NCBI RefSeq assembly: GCF_037101375.1
Contig: NZ_AP029019.1
Span: 2,604,001-2,668,000 of the forward strand
Source: Acidovorax sp. DW039
Lineage (GTDB): Bacteria > Pseudomonadota > Gammaproteobacteria > Burkholderiales > Burkholderiaceae_C
Reading direction: 5' to 3'
Length of the DNA stretch: 64,000 bases
Shown here: positions 1 through 8,323 of the stretch, one piece after another
How positions within the stretch are numbered: the first letter of the stretch is position 1
Layout: every line of letters begins with the position of its first letter
Made by a program: the position numbers and the translations under genes
The notes under the pieces: generated by a model
Database searches by the model: none
What the model saw: only the letters and a program-made list of their open reading frames with translations
Told to the model about the DNA's origin: nothing

Positions 1-1
1 C

Positions 2-337
2 TTTGACCTTTGGGTTTCCAATGGAGCGAAAGACCTATTTTGTGAAGTCGTTGTTGATGTAGCGAGACTTGAGGGTAATGATATTTCCGAGGTTTACGAC
101 ATCGCTCCAGGAATCGCAGGGAGGTATGGAATATCTGGCCTAGGTATCGACACAGCAGAGTTCTATAAGTACTTCGGAGGGCGCAATGGCTTCCGCGAGC
201 ATCTGGAAGTCTGCGCAGCTCGACTCGATGAAGTCTGTGATCAAAATACGTCCGGACGGAGCGCCATGGCACACATCATTGCATGGGCAAAATACGTAAT
301 GGATGGCGGGAGAATCGATGAGGGCAAGAATCTCTAA
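2..337 (+). CDS. C-terminal part of an unrecognised protein
   Basis: An open frame runs in from the left edge of the window and ends at TAA 335-337, giving 111 residues of the C-terminus of a longer protein. The stretch is acidic, mixed alpha/beta in appearance, and contains an ISGLGID segment and a terminal EGKNL. I recognise no domain, signal peptide or membrane segment. Codon use is less GC-biased than in the following genes. The downstream gene is on the opposite strand, so the two converge. The start and function cannot be determined from this window. Confidence 0.5.
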   Translation, partial: FDLWVSNGAKDLFCEVVVDVARLEGNDISEVYDIAPGIAGRYGISGLGIDTAEFYKYFGGRNGFREHLEVCAARLDEVCDQNTSGRSAMAHIIAWAKYVMDGGRIDEGKNL

Positions 338-464
338 AACGAGTGGCCATCTGCCTGACCAGTTCATCGAGCGGATTTGTCCAGGCAAGTCGGGCCAAGT
401 TCTCTCATGTCAAACGTTGCGCGCCCGTTTGCGCTTGCGGCGATCAGCCTATCAGAGGCCGCGT

Positions 465-1520
465 TCAGCCGTTGACGGTCTCGGCTGAATTCACCCCCAA
501 CAACTGATGCAGATGCGTACTACTCGTCGTGTACTGCAGCACCACAGGCTTGCCGCTCAGGGCTTCGGCGGCGGCAAACGCGGCCAGGGTCGCTTCGTGA
601 AAGCCGCACAGGATGAGCTTGCGCTTGCCGGGGTAGGTGATGATGTCGCCCACGGCGTAGATACCGGGAACGCTGGTGCGGAAGGTGGCGGTGTCTACCA
701 CCAGTTGCTTGCGTTCCATGGCCAGGCCCCAGTCGGCTATGGGGCCGAGGCGGGGGGAGACGCCCAGGGCGACGACCAGCACATCCACAGACACGGCCCG
801 TTCGGTGCCTTCGGGCGTCAGGGTTTGCAGGGCGGCCAGCCGCTCGCCTTCGCGGGCGATGCCCGTGATTTGGCCCACCATCACTTCAACGCGCCCGGCA
901 TCGCGCAGGGCTTGTAGCTGGGCTAGTTGCTCGGGCGGGGCGTTGAATACATCGCGGCGGTGCAGCAGCACCACGCTGGCGGGTGGGGCATCGGCAGCCG
1001 TGGCGGCCTGGATGGCGCAGGCCACCGCCGCGTCGTCCCCACCATGCACCACCACGCGCTGGCCTTGCAGGCGGGCAGCGGGGGGCAGGTGCTGGTAATA
1101 AAGCTGTGTGCCCGCAAAGGCCTCGATACCTTCTACCTTGAGCGCCTTGGGCACAAAGGCCCCCACGCCTGCGGCGATAAAGACCGCACGGGCGATCAGC
1201 TCTACGCCTTGGCTGGTTGTGACGGCAAAGCGCCCATCGGCCTGCGGCTGGATGGATGCCACCTGGGTGCCCAGGTGCCATTGGGGCTTGAACGGCGCGA
1301 TTTGCTGGGTGAGCCGTGCGGCCAGCTCATGGCCGGTGCACACGGGCACGCCGGGGATGTCGTAGATGGGTTTGTCGCCGTACAGCTCAACGCACTGGCC
1401 GCCCGCGTAGGGCAGGGCGTCGATGATGTGGGCGGACAGGCCTTGCAGGCCCAGCTGAAACACCTGGAACAGGCCCACGGGGCCTGCACCGATGACGACG
1501 GCATCGGTTTCTTGAATCAT
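465..1520 (-). CDS. Ferredoxin-NADP reductase, thioredoxin-reductase-like
   Basis: 351-residue flavoprotein of the thioredoxin-reductase-like ferredoxin/flavodoxin-NADP reductase type, expected to move electrons between NADPH and ferredoxin in the cytosol. A dinucleotide-binding GAGPVG motif lies at residues 11-16, the AGGQC-type segment follows the first beta strand, a second nucleotide-binding stretch (VVHGGDDA) is near residue 155, and a C-terminal [11 protein letters not shown]-contact motif is present. The start at 1520 (MIQETDAVV) was chosen because it matches the usual N-terminus and has an AGGG about 10 bases upstream; ATG 1529 is possible. The next gene upstream on the same strand is a ferredoxin, its plausible partner. 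Confidence 0.88.
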   Translation of the reverse strand: MIQETDAVVIGAGPVGLFQVFQLGLQGLSAHIIDALPYAGGQCVELYGDKPIYDIPGVPVCTGHELAARLTQQIAPFKPQWHLGTQVASIQPQADGRFAVTTSQGVELIARAVFIAAGVGAFVPKALKVEGIEAFAGTQLYYQHLPPAARLQGQRVVVHGGDDAAVACAIQAATAADAPPASVVLLHRRDVFNAPPEQLAQLQALRDAGRVEVMVGQITGIAREGERLAALQTLTPEGTERAVSVDVLVVALGVSPRLGPIADWGLAMERKQLVVDTATFRTSVPGIYAVGDIITYPGKRKLILCGFHEATLAAFAAAEALSGKPVVLQYTTSSTHLHQLLGVNSAETVNG

Positions 1521-1647
1521 GGCTGTCATGCCCTGCGCACGGCGTGTAGCCACAAGCTGCGTTCAGTGCACAAGTACCGTTCAGGCTGAGTGTGTCGAAG
1601 CCCTGTGCAGCGCTTCAACCGGCTCAACGTGAACGGTTGGGGAGGGA

Positions 1648-1977
1648 TCACTTGATCAGGTCAGCGATCTTGCCGGGCTTGCCGTTCCACTCGTCGGCGT
1701 CGGGCAGGGCAGGCTTGCGCTTGGTGATGCTCTTCCAGCCGTCGGCAAAGGCCAGTTCGGCGTTGAGCTTGATGAAGGCGACCTGATCGGAGGGCACGTC
1801 TTCTTCGGCAAAGATGGCGTTGGCGGGGCACTCGGGGATGCACACGGCGCAGTCAATGCACTCGTCGGGGTCGATGACGAGCATGTTCGGGCCTTCGCGG
1901 AAGCAGTCCACGGGGCACACGTCCACACAATCGGTGTACTTGCACTTGATGCAGTTTTCGGAAACGACGTGGGTCAT
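1648..1977 (-). CDS. fdxA: 7Fe ferredoxin FdxA
   Basis: 109-residue ferredoxin of the 3Fe-4S/4Fe-4S type. The N-terminal half has CIKC, then [11 protein letters not shown], followed by [14 protein letters not shown], the two cluster-binding Cys patterns of this family. The C-terminal extension of about 45 residues ([16 protein letters not shown]) is typical of the FdxA subfamily found beside proteobacterial housekeeping genes. It lies 127 bases upstream of the ferredoxin-NADP reductase on the same strand, so it is a likely redox partner, possibly feeding electrons to sulfite reduction encoded just beyond. Length and sequence are complete. Confidence 0.93.
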   Translation of the reverse strand: MTHVVSENCIKCKYTDCVDVCPVDCFREGPNMLVIDPDECIDCAVCIPECPANAIFAEEDVPSDQVAFIKLNAELAFADGWKSITKRKPALPDADEWNGKPGKIADLIK

Positions 1978-2052
1978 GGCAGGAAAATTGTGTGGGGTCG
2001 GTCGGTGAAAACCCGTGATTTTAAGGCTTTCACCGCGACGAAGGGACAGGGC

Positions 2053-2079
2053 CCCTGAGCCCGCAAGGGGGACTCAGGG
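2053..2079. terminator. Hairpin between cysN and fdxA
   Basis: CCCTGAG (2053-2059) and CTCAGGG (2073-2079) form a 7-bp stem with a 13-base loop just after the cysN stop. There is no clear T-tract on the minus strand, so it may be a weak or Rho-assisted terminator or an mRNA-stabilising hairpin. Confidence 0.35.
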
Positions 2080-2108
2080 AATTTTCAAAGGGGTTCTCTT
2101 GCGCTGGA

Positions 2109-3479
2109 TCAGTTCACCAGCACCGCACCCGCGGTTTTGTGGCTGGCCGTATCCACCAGGATCAGCGAGCCCAGCACGCGGGCATGCTTGAACGGCGCGG
2201 CCGGAATGGCCTCCTGCAGCAGCAGCTCCACATGGCCGATGGCGTTGGGGTCGAGCTGCGTGGCGGGTTCTTCGGCCAGGGTGTTGATGTTGAGCTTGTG
2301 CACTACAGCCTTGACCTTGGCCTTGATCCAGCGGTGGCCGTGCAGCGCCCAGTACACGCGGCCAGCCACCAGCGGCTCGTCGTCCATCCAGGCGATGGTG
2401 GTGCGCAGTTCGCGGCTGGCGGGCCAGGCGGGTGTGGCCGCTGGGGTGTCGCCAAAGTCGTCGTCAGCCGCCACGGCAGCAGGCGTGGGGGCGGCTACGA
2501 TCCAGTCGCCACGCGATACGTCCACCTCGCGGTCGAGGATGATGCCCGCGCTGGTGCCTGCGGGCACGTCCTTGGGGCGGCGGGCATGGTCCAGCACCTG
2601 GGCCACGGTGGCAAGCTGGCCGCTAGGGAAAATTTGCACGGGCGTGCCGGGTGCCACATTGCCCGCAGCCACACGGCCCCAGAACACGCGGCGACCCTGG
2701 GAGGTGTCTGACGAGGACGAGAACTTTTCCACCCACTGCACCGGGAAGGCCAGCGCCAGCCCCGTGTCTGCCGGAGTGTTGGGCAGCTTTTCCAGCACCT
2801 GCAGCAGGGTGGGGCCCTGGTAGCCGCACCAGCCTGCGTTGGCATCCACCACGTTCCAGCCCTTCAAAGCAGACACAGGCACCGTGGCATGCACGGCAAT
2901 GCCTGCGGCCTGAGCAAAGCGCTGCAGCGCGGCGCTGATGTGCTTCCAGGCCAGTTGCGGGTCTTCCACCGCGTCGAGCTTGTTCACTGCGAACACCAGC
3001 GAATGCACGCGCAGCAGGTGCACCAGCAGGCTGTGGCGGCGGGTTTGGGGCAGCAGGGCCAGCTCGGGGTTTTTCCAGTCGAGCTTGGTGGCATCGACCA
3101 GCACCACGGCGGCGTCGGCGCTGCTGGCGGCGGTGACCATGTTGCGGGTGTACTGCTCATGGCCGGGGGCATCGCCAATGATGAACTTGCGCGCCTCGGT
3201 AGCGAAGTAGCGGTAGGCCACGTCAATGGTGATGCCTTGCTCGCGCTCGGCGCTGAGGCCGTCGGTCAGCAGGGCCAGGTCGGTTTCGCCACCGCGCTGC
3301 ACGCCTGCCAGGTGGTCTTGCAGCACGGCTTTGCTGTCCACCAGCAGGCGGCCAATCAGCGTGCTTTTGCCATCGTCCACGCTGCCGCAGGTGATGAACT
3401 TGAGGGCAGAGATGTGGTTATTAGTGCCCCCAGCGCTTGCTGGTTGTGCGCTGGCAGCTATCGAATTAGTAGTGCTCAT
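2109..3479 (-). CDS. cysN: Sulfate adenylyltransferase large subunit CysN
   Basis: 456-residue GTPase subunit of ATP sulfurylase, which with CysD makes adenosine phosphosulfate from sulfate and ATP. The G1 loop CGSVDDGKST spans residues 31-40, the DAPGHEQYTRN switch is near residue 100, and NKLDAV (NKxD) lies near residue 160, followed by EF-Tu-like beta barrels. There is no fused APS kinase domain. The start at 3479 gives an 18-residue low-complexity leader (many Ser, Thr, Ala) before the conserved ISALKFITCGSVD; that leader is read from the reverse side of a dispersed palindromic repeat. The frame stays open upstream to 3932 over cysD, but that part is shadow. It is last in the operon, 14 bases after cysD. 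Confidence 0.95.
   Translation of the reverse strand: MSTTNSIAASAQPASAGGTNNHISALKFITCGSVDDGKSTLIGRLLVDSKAVLQDHLAGVQRGGETDLALLTDGLSAEREQGITIDVAYRYFATEARKFIIGDAPGHEQYTRNMVTAASSADAAVVLVDATKLDWKNPELALLPQTRRHSLLVHLLRVHSLVFAVNKLDAVEDPQLAWKHISAALQRFAQAAGIAVHATVPVSALKGWNVVDANAGWCGYQGPTLLQVLEKLPNTPADTGLALAFPVQWVEKFSSSSDTSQGRRVFWGRVAAGNVAPGTPVQIFPSGQLATVAQVLDHARRPKDVPAGTSAGIILDREVDVSRGDWIVAAPTPAAVAADDDFGDTPAATPAWPASRELRTTIAWMDDEPLVAGRVYWALHGHRWIKAKVKAVVHKLNINTLAEEPATQLDPNAIGHVELLLQEAIPAAPFKHARVLGSLILVDTASHKTAGAVLVN
3425..3475 (+). repeat. Palindromic repeat copy 1, inside the cysN 5' end
   Basis: Matches the family core: AGCGCTT, a short spacer, then GCGCTGGCAGCTAT and an AT-rich tail with TTAGTAG. 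It lies antisense to codons 2-18 of cysN, so it encodes the N-terminal leader of that protein. Confidence 0.75.
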
Positions 3480-3493
3480 TGGGAATACCTGCT

Positions 3494-4456
3494 TCAGAAA
3501 TAGCCGTCTTTTTTGCGCTTCTCCATCGAAGCATCGCTGGTCTTGTCGTCCATGCGCGTGGCACCGCGCTCGCTTACATCGGCGGCCAGTGTCTCGATGA
3601 CGATCTCGGCCGGGGTGGCTGCGGTGCTCTCCACGGGGGCCGTGCAGGTGATGTCGCCCACGGTGCGGAAGCGCACATCGCGGGTTTCCACCACTTCGCC
3701 CTCGCGGGGGGGCGTCAGCTCGGTCACGGGCATCAGCAGGCCCTTGCGGTCCACCACCTGGCGCTTGTGGGTGTAGTAAATGCTGGGCAGGCCGATCTGC
3801 TCGCGGTCGATGTATTGCCACACGTCCAGCTCGGTCCAGTTGCTGATGGGGAACACGCGGAAGTGCTCGCCGGGCTGAAGGCGGGTGTTGAACAGCGTCC
3901 AAAGCTCGGGGCGCTGGGCCTTGGGCTGCCATTGGCCAAAGCTGTCGCGGTGGCTGAAGATGCGCTCTTTTGCGCGGGCTTTTTCTTCATCGCGGCGGGC
4001 ACCGCCGATCAGCGCGTCAAAGCGGAACTCTTCGATGGCTTCGAGCAGCGTGACGGACTGGTGCACGTTGCGCGACTCGCCAGGGTGGGCCAGGCGCACG
4101 GTACCGCGGGCCATCGAATCCTCCACGCTGCGCACGATCAGCTCAGCCCCCAGTTCCTTGGCCCGGAAGTCGCGGAAATCCGTCACTTCTGGAAAGTTGT
4201 GGCCAGTGTCGATCATGAGCAGCGGGTACGGAATGCCACCGCCGCTGGCCTTGGTGCCAAAGGCTTTTTCCGCACACTTGAGCATGACCAGCGAATCCTT
4301 GCCGCCCGAAAACAGCAGCGCAGGGCGTTCAAAGGCGGCGGCCACCTCGCGCAGGATGAAGATGGTTTCTTCTTCCAGGGCGTCGAGGTGCGAGTTGTTG
4401 AGGTGGTAGCTCATAGGCGGGTTCTGCAGCGTCGCGGAGTCGGTGCGTGCGTTCAT
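3494..4456 (-). CDS. cysD: Sulfate adenylyltransferase small subunit CysD
   Basis: 320-residue catalytic subunit of ATP sulfurylase of the PP-loop superfamily. The pyrophosphate-binding SGGKDS motif lies at residues 50-55, the conserved IDTGHNFPEV follows, and IGGARRDEEKARAKER and WTELDVWQYI are typical of CysD. The C-terminus KRKKDGYF is also characteristic. The start at 4456 (MNARTDSATL) was chosen over the upstream frame because the family begins shortly before YHLNNSHLDALE. It sits 26 bases after cysH and 14 before cysN in the same transcription unit. Confidence 0.96.
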   Translation of the reverse strand: MNARTDSATLQNPPMSYHLNNSHLDALEEETIFILREVAAAFERPALLFSGGKDSLVMLKCAEKAFGTKASGGGIPYPLLMIDTGHNFPEVTDFRDFRAKELGAELIVRSVEDSMARGTVRLAHPGESRNVHQSVTLLEAIEEFRFDALIGGARRDEEKARAKERIFSHRDSFGQWQPKAQRPELWTLFNTRLQPGEHFRVFPISNWTELDVWQYIDREQIGLPSIYYTHKRQVVDRKGLLMPVTELTPPREGEVVETRDVRFRTVGDITCTAPVESTAATPAEIVIETLAADVSERGATRMDDKTSDASMEKRKKDGYF

Positions 4457-4482
4457 GGTGATTTTTTGTGTTGACTCAGGTC

Positions 4483-5106
4483 TCAGTGCGCAAGGTGCAA
4501 GCCGCACTCGCGGTTGTCCTCGCCCTTGGTGGGGTCCACATAGTCAAAGTTGTTGGGCAGGCCGTGTTTCACGCAGTACTCGTGCAGGTCTTTGGACGAC
4601 CAGTGCAGCAGCGGGGCCACCTTGATGAGGCCATCGGGGTTGATGCTGACGGGGTCCATCTGGGCGCGCACAGCAGTGTCTGTAGCGCGCAGGGCCGTGA
4701 ACCAGACCTTGGGAGCCGTCTCGCGCAGGGCGCGGGCAAAGGGTTCGAGCTTCACTTCTTCGGTGAACGCGGCGTGGCGCGGGTTATCCAGCGCAGGCGT
4801 CGCGCCTTCCACCGCCTCGCGATGGGCGCGGGAGCGGCGGGGCAGGTAGATCTGCAGGTTCAGGCCCAGTTGCTTGGTCACCTCGTCGGCAAAGCGGTAG
4901 GTGGCCTCGGTGTTGTAGCCGTTGTCCATCCACACCACGGGCACATCGCGCTTTACCTGGGTAACCAGGTGCAGGATCACGGCTTCGAACGGGCGGAAAT
5001 TGGTGGTGACGATGGCTGGCTGGTTCAGCCCCAATGCCCAGGCCACCAGGCCTTGGGCGTTGCGGCCGAGTTCGGCGTTGATGGAAGCAAGATCAATGTG
5101 GCTCAT
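4483..5106 (-). CDS. cysH: Phosphoadenylyl/adenylyl-sulfate reductase CysH
   Basis: 207-residue assimilatory reductase that frees sulfite from activated sulfate. The PP-loop region is TTNFRPFEAVIL (about residues 34-45), the VVWMDNGYNTEATY segment follows, and the catalytic Cys lies in the C-terminal ECGLHLAH tail. The two Cys pairs that bind the 4Fe-4S cluster of APS reductases are missing: the place where the CC pair is expected reads HAAFTEEVKLEPF. By that criterion it looks like a PAPS reductase, although no APS kinase gene is in this cluster. The start at 5106 (MSHIDL) follows family alignment. The chain is shorter than the E. coli enzyme (244 residues). Confidence 0.9.
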   Translation of the reverse strand: MSHIDLASINAELGRNAQGLVAWALGLNQPAIVTTNFRPFEAVILHLVTQVKRDVPVVWMDNGYNTEATYRFADEVTKQLGLNLQIYLPRRSRAHREAVEGATPALDNPRHAAFTEEVKLEPFARALRETAPKVWFTALRATDTAVRAQMDPVSINPDGLIKVAPLLHWSSKDLHEYCVKHGLPNNFDYVDPTKGEDNRECGLHLAH

Positions 5107-5154
5107 GGTGTGGGGCGGGTGGGTGGCCTGGATCAAACGGGGCGGGCGCGCAGC

Positions 5155-5553
5155 TCAGGCTGCAGCAGAGCCTGCAAACTGGGGCAGGGGGTTGATGGCA
5201 TCGCCCTGGTAGAAGCCAGGGAACAGCTCAAACTGGCGCTGCGCATCGGCAGCGTCCACGCCCTCGGCGAGCACCGCGCTGCTGAAGCCCGTGCGCTGCA
5301 TTTGCACCAGCTGGTCAATCAGCACATCGCCGGTGGCGCGGATGTCACCCGCAAAGCCACGGCGGCGGCGCAGCAAAAAGGCCTGGCTGAAAGCGCGGCC
5401 ATCGGTGAAGTTGGGAAAGTGCAGGTCCACACGTTCCACGCCATCAAGCGGCAGGGCCAGCGCGTCTGCGTCGTTGGCCAGCGCCACCACGCGGGCGTCG
5501 CCCTCTGCGGGGGGCTGGTGTTCGTGGGCTGCGATCAGTGTCAGGTTCATCAT
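5155..5553 (-). CDS. DUF934 protein, sulfite-reduction accessory
   Basis: 132-residue DUF934 family protein, almost always encoded beside assimilatory sulfite reductase in proteobacteria; its exact role is unproven, and an accessory role in electron supply or assembly has been suggested. The conserved part includes GVERVDLHFPNFTDGRAFSQAFLLR and the stretch DIRATGDVLIDQL, followed by FELFPGFYQGD. The start at 5553 is the first of a Met-Met pair; the frame continues upstream into cysI but that part is shadow. It lies 40 bases after cysI and 48 before cysH. Confidence 0.85.
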   Translation of the reverse strand: MMNLTLIAAHEHQPPAEGDARVVALANDADALALPLDGVERVDLHFPNFTDGRAFSQAFLLRRRRGFAGDIRATGDVLIDQLVQMQRTGFSSAVLAEGVDAADAQRQFELFPGFYQGDAINPLPQFAGSAAA

Positions 5554-5593
5554 CGTCGGGGACTCGTAGCGGTGCGTCTTCTGGCGGGCGGCT

Positions 5594-7378
5594 TCAGGCG
5601 GCGGCCAGGGTTTCGTCTTTGTGGCGGGCCTGCTTGGCGGCTTCCTTGAAGGGGTCCAGGCCCACACGGCGTACAGCGGCCTGGAAGGACTCACCGCTTT
5701 CGCGCAGGTCACGGTAGGTGCCGAGCACCGCTTCGATCACGTCGGGCACTTCGGCCGCTGAGAACGAGGGGCCAATCACCTTGCCTGCCACTGCGGGGCC
5801 AGACAGGTCGGAGCCATCTGCGCCACCCAGCGTGACCTGGTACCACTCCTTGCCGTCCTTATCAACGCCCAGAATGCCGATGTGGCCGCTGTGGTGGTGG
5901 CCGCAGCTGTTGATGCAACCGCTGATGTGCAGGTCAATCGGGCCCAGGTCGTCCAGCTCGTCCAGGTCTTGATAACGCTGGGTGATAGCTTCAGCGATGG
6001 GCAGCGAGCGGGCATTGGCCAGCGCGCAGAAGTCGCCGCCGGGGCAGGCGATCATGTCGGTAAGCAGCTGCACGTTGGCGCTGGCCAGGCCCAGGGACTT
6101 GGCTTCCTGCCACAGGGCAAACAGCTGGCTGCCATGCACCCAGGGCAGCAGCACGTTCTGGTCATGGGTCACGCGGGCTTCACCGGCGGAATATTTGTCC
6201 ACCAGGTCTGCCAGGGCGATGAGCTGGTCGCTGGTGGCGTCACCGGGCGATTGGCCGGGGCGCTTGAACGACAGGGTTACGGCGCGCAGTTGCGGGTTGC
6301 GGTGGGGGTGCACATTGCGCTGCAGCCAGCGGCCAAACGCCACATGCTCCGCCGCCTGGGCCTTGAGCGATGCTTCCAGCGCTGCAGGGTCCACATCCGG
6401 AATATCGGCAAGCTGGGGGTCTACAAAGCAGGCAGCCACGCGGTCAAACTCGGCTTGCGGAATGGTGTGCGGGCCACCGTCCACTTCCAGAATCTGGCGG
6501 TATTCCTCTTCCACATCGTCGATGTATTTCTGGCCTTCGGACTTGACCAGAATCTTGATGCGGGCCTTGTACTTGTTGTCGCGGCGGCCGTGCTCGTTGT
6601 ACACGCGCACGATGGCCTCGATGTAGTTCATGATCTGGTTCCAGGGCAGGAACTCGCGGATCACCGTGCCCACCACCGGGGTGCGGCCCATGCCGCCGCC
6701 CACAAACACCTTGAAGCCGATCTCGCCCTGGGCGTTCTTGACCAGATGCAGGCCCACGTCGTGCCAGCCGGTGGCAGCGCGGTCGTCCTTGGCACCGCTG
6801 ATGGCGATCTTGAACTTGCGGGGCAGGAAGGCGAACTCGGGGTGCAGCGTGGTCCACTGGCGCAGGATTTCTGCATAGGGGCGGGGGTCCACGATCTCGT
6901 CCACGGCAATGCCTGCCAGCGCATCGGTGGTGGTGTTGCGAATGCAGTTGCCGCTGGTCTGGATGCCGTGCATGCCCACGCTGGCCAGCAGGTCCATCAC
7001 GTCCGCGCTTTTGGACAGCGGAATCCAGTTGAACTGCACATTGGTGCGGGTGGTGAAGTGGGCACAGTTCTTGGGCAGGAAGGTGGTGCCAAGCTTGCCC
7101 TGGCCTTCCATGGCGGCTTTGAAGACAGCGGCTTCGGGCTCGTCGTACTCGCGGGCAATCTGGGCCAGCACGCGGATTTGGCGGCTGGCGATCTCGCCAT
7201 AAGGCACAGCCACGCGCAGCATGGGAGCGTAGCGCTGCACGTACCAGCCGTTTTGCAGGCGCAGGGGGCGGAAAGCGTCTTCAGACAGCTTGCCGCTTTG
7301 CCAGCGGCTCAGCTGGTCGCGGAACTGCCGCGCCCGCTGTTGCACAAATTGTTGGTCGAATTCTGTGTATTGGTACAT
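5594..7378 (-). CDS. cysI: Assimilatory sulfite reductase, hemoprotein subunit
   Basis: 594-residue siroheme/4Fe-4S nitrite-sulfite reductase family enzyme, reducing sulfite to sulfide with six electrons. It has the duplicated ferredoxin-like and siroheme domains (NIR_SIR_ferr and NIR_SIR). The cluster/siroheme ligands are CPGGDFC (Cys-x5-Cys) and CINSC (Cys-x3-Cys) in the C-terminal half. GNCIRNTTTDALAG in the N-terminal half is also conserved. No CysJ flavoprotein gene is nearby, so ferredoxin (fdxA and its reductase at 0.5-2 kb) is the plausible electron donor. It follows the TauE-like gene by 11 bases and precedes DUF934, consistent with one operon. Confidence 0.93.
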   Translation of the reverse strand: MYQYTEFDQQFVQQRARQFRDQLSRWQSGKLSEDAFRPLRLQNGWYVQRYAPMLRVAVPYGEIASRQIRVLAQIAREYDEPEAAVFKAAMEGQGKLGTTFLPKNCAHFTTRTNVQFNWIPLSKSADVMDLLASVGMHGIQTSGNCIRNTTTDALAGIAVDEIVDPRPYAEILRQWTTLHPEFAFLPRKFKIAISGAKDDRAATGWHDVGLHLVKNAQGEIGFKVFVGGGMGRTPVVGTVIREFLPWNQIMNYIEAIVRVYNEHGRRDNKYKARIKILVKSEGQKYIDDVEEEYRQILEVDGGPHTIPQAEFDRVAACFVDPQLADIPDVDPAALEASLKAQAAEHVAFGRWLQRNVHPHRNPQLRAVTLSFKRPGQSPGDATSDQLIALADLVDKYSAGEARVTHDQNVLLPWVHGSQLFALWQEAKSLGLASANVQLLTDMIACPGGDFCALANARSLPIAEAITQRYQDLDELDDLGPIDLHISGCINSCGHHHSGHIGILGVDKDGKEWYQVTLGGADGSDLSGPAVAGKVIGPSFSAAEVPDVIEAVLGTYRDLRESGESFQAAVRRVGLDPFKEAAKQARHKDETLAAA

Positions 7379-7389
7379 CGTGGTGCAAC

Positions 7390-8193
7390 TCAGATCAAAA
7401 TCAGTTTGAAGCCCGCCCAGGCGAGCAGCAGAGACAGGACGGAGCGGATGAAACGCTCAGGTGTGCGCGACACCAGCCGGGAGCCCAGCCAGATGCCGGG
7501 CAGCGAGCCAGCCAGCAATTGTGCAAGCAAAGGCCAATCCACCGTGCCGAGAGAGGCATGCCCCAGCCCGGCCACCAGGGTGAGCGGCACGGCGTAGGCG
7601 ATGTCTGCGCCAATGATGCGGGGCAGCGGGAGCATGGGGTAGACCAGCAGCAGGACTGTGACGCCAATCGCCCCAGCGCCGACGGAGGTGAATGTGACCA
7701 GCGTGCCAATCACAGCACCCAGCAGGATGGGCAGGCTCCAATGGCGTGGCCGGGTCGGATCGCCCGTGTGGTTCTTGCGTGCATTGGCTTCGGCCGCCTG
7801 GCGCTGGGCCGAGAAAACAATCGCCTTGTAGAGCGTGGCGGCAGAGGTGAGCAGCAAGGCAAACCCCAGCGTGGTCGTCATGATGCTGTGAACGATGCCG
7901 CTGGCAGGCCCCAGCACATGCAAGGCCCACAAAGACAGCAGCGCGGCAGGAATGCTGCCTGCGCACAGTTGCCCCACCACCTTCCAGGGCACCAGCCGCT
8001 GGCGGGCCATGCTGACGGTGCCCCCCATTTTGGTGAAGGCTGCAAACAGCAGGTCGGTACCCACAGCCATATGGGGCTTGATACCGAAGAAGAAGATCAG
8101 GATAGGCGTCATCAGCGAGCCACCGCCCACGCCGGTGAGGCCAACAATCAGCCCCACTGCAAACCCCGCAAAGACAAACGCCATTTCTTGCAT
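7390..8193 (-). CDS. TauE/SafE-type sulfite or anion exporter
   Basis: 267-residue integral membrane protein of the TauE/SafE (DUF81) family. It starts with a hydrophobic helix and the GLIVGLTGVGGGSLMTPIL motif typical of the family, and contains about seven further hydrophobic helices with a second related half (TFTSVGAGAIGVTVLLLVYPML). Members export sulfite, sulfoacetate or related anions; here it is first in the sulfate-reduction operon, 11 bases before cysI, so sulfite or sulfate movement is the likely job. The start MQEMAFVFAG at 8193 leaves a 130-base leader containing an inverted repeat. Confidence 0.85.
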   Translation of the reverse strand: MQEMAFVFAGFAVGLIVGLTGVGGGSLMTPILIFFFGIKPHMAVGTDLLFAAFTKMGGTVSMARQRLVPWKVVGQLCAGSIPAALLSLWALHVLGPASGIVHSIMTTTLGFALLLTSAATLYKAIVFSAQRQAAEANARKNHTGDPTRPRHWSLPILLGAVIGTLVTFTSVGAGAIGVTVLLLVYPMLPLPRIIGADIAYAVPLTLVAGLGHASLGTVDWPLLAQLLAGSLPGIWLGSRLVSRTPERFIRSVLSLLLAWAGFKLILI

Positions 8194-8241
8194 GGCCGCG
8201 AATGTAGAGGGGCTTCTTATGGATGCAAACTATTGTTTTGT

Positions 8242-8283
8242 CCTGCCAATATGCAAATATTCATATAAGCAAGTATTGGCAGG
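8242..8283. promoter_or_regulatory. 10-bp inverted repeat upstream of the cys operon
   Basis: CCTGCCAATA (8242-8251) and TATTGGCAGG (8274-8283) are a perfect inverted repeat around a 22-base AT-rich spacer, in the only intergenic space upstream of the minus-strand cys operon. On the minus strand no T-run follows, so it looks more like an operator than a terminator of mnmC. A LysR-type regulator such as CysB is a candidate binder; this is inference. Confidence 0.5.
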
Positions 8284-8323
8284 GCTTTGAACACGTTCTT
8301 GGGGCGGGTTACTGCTGCGCGAC

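Noticed and set aside
303..488. Plus-strand 61-codon frame near the left edge
   Set aside because: Overlaps the end of the partial gene and the reductase stop, with no ribosome site or similarity.
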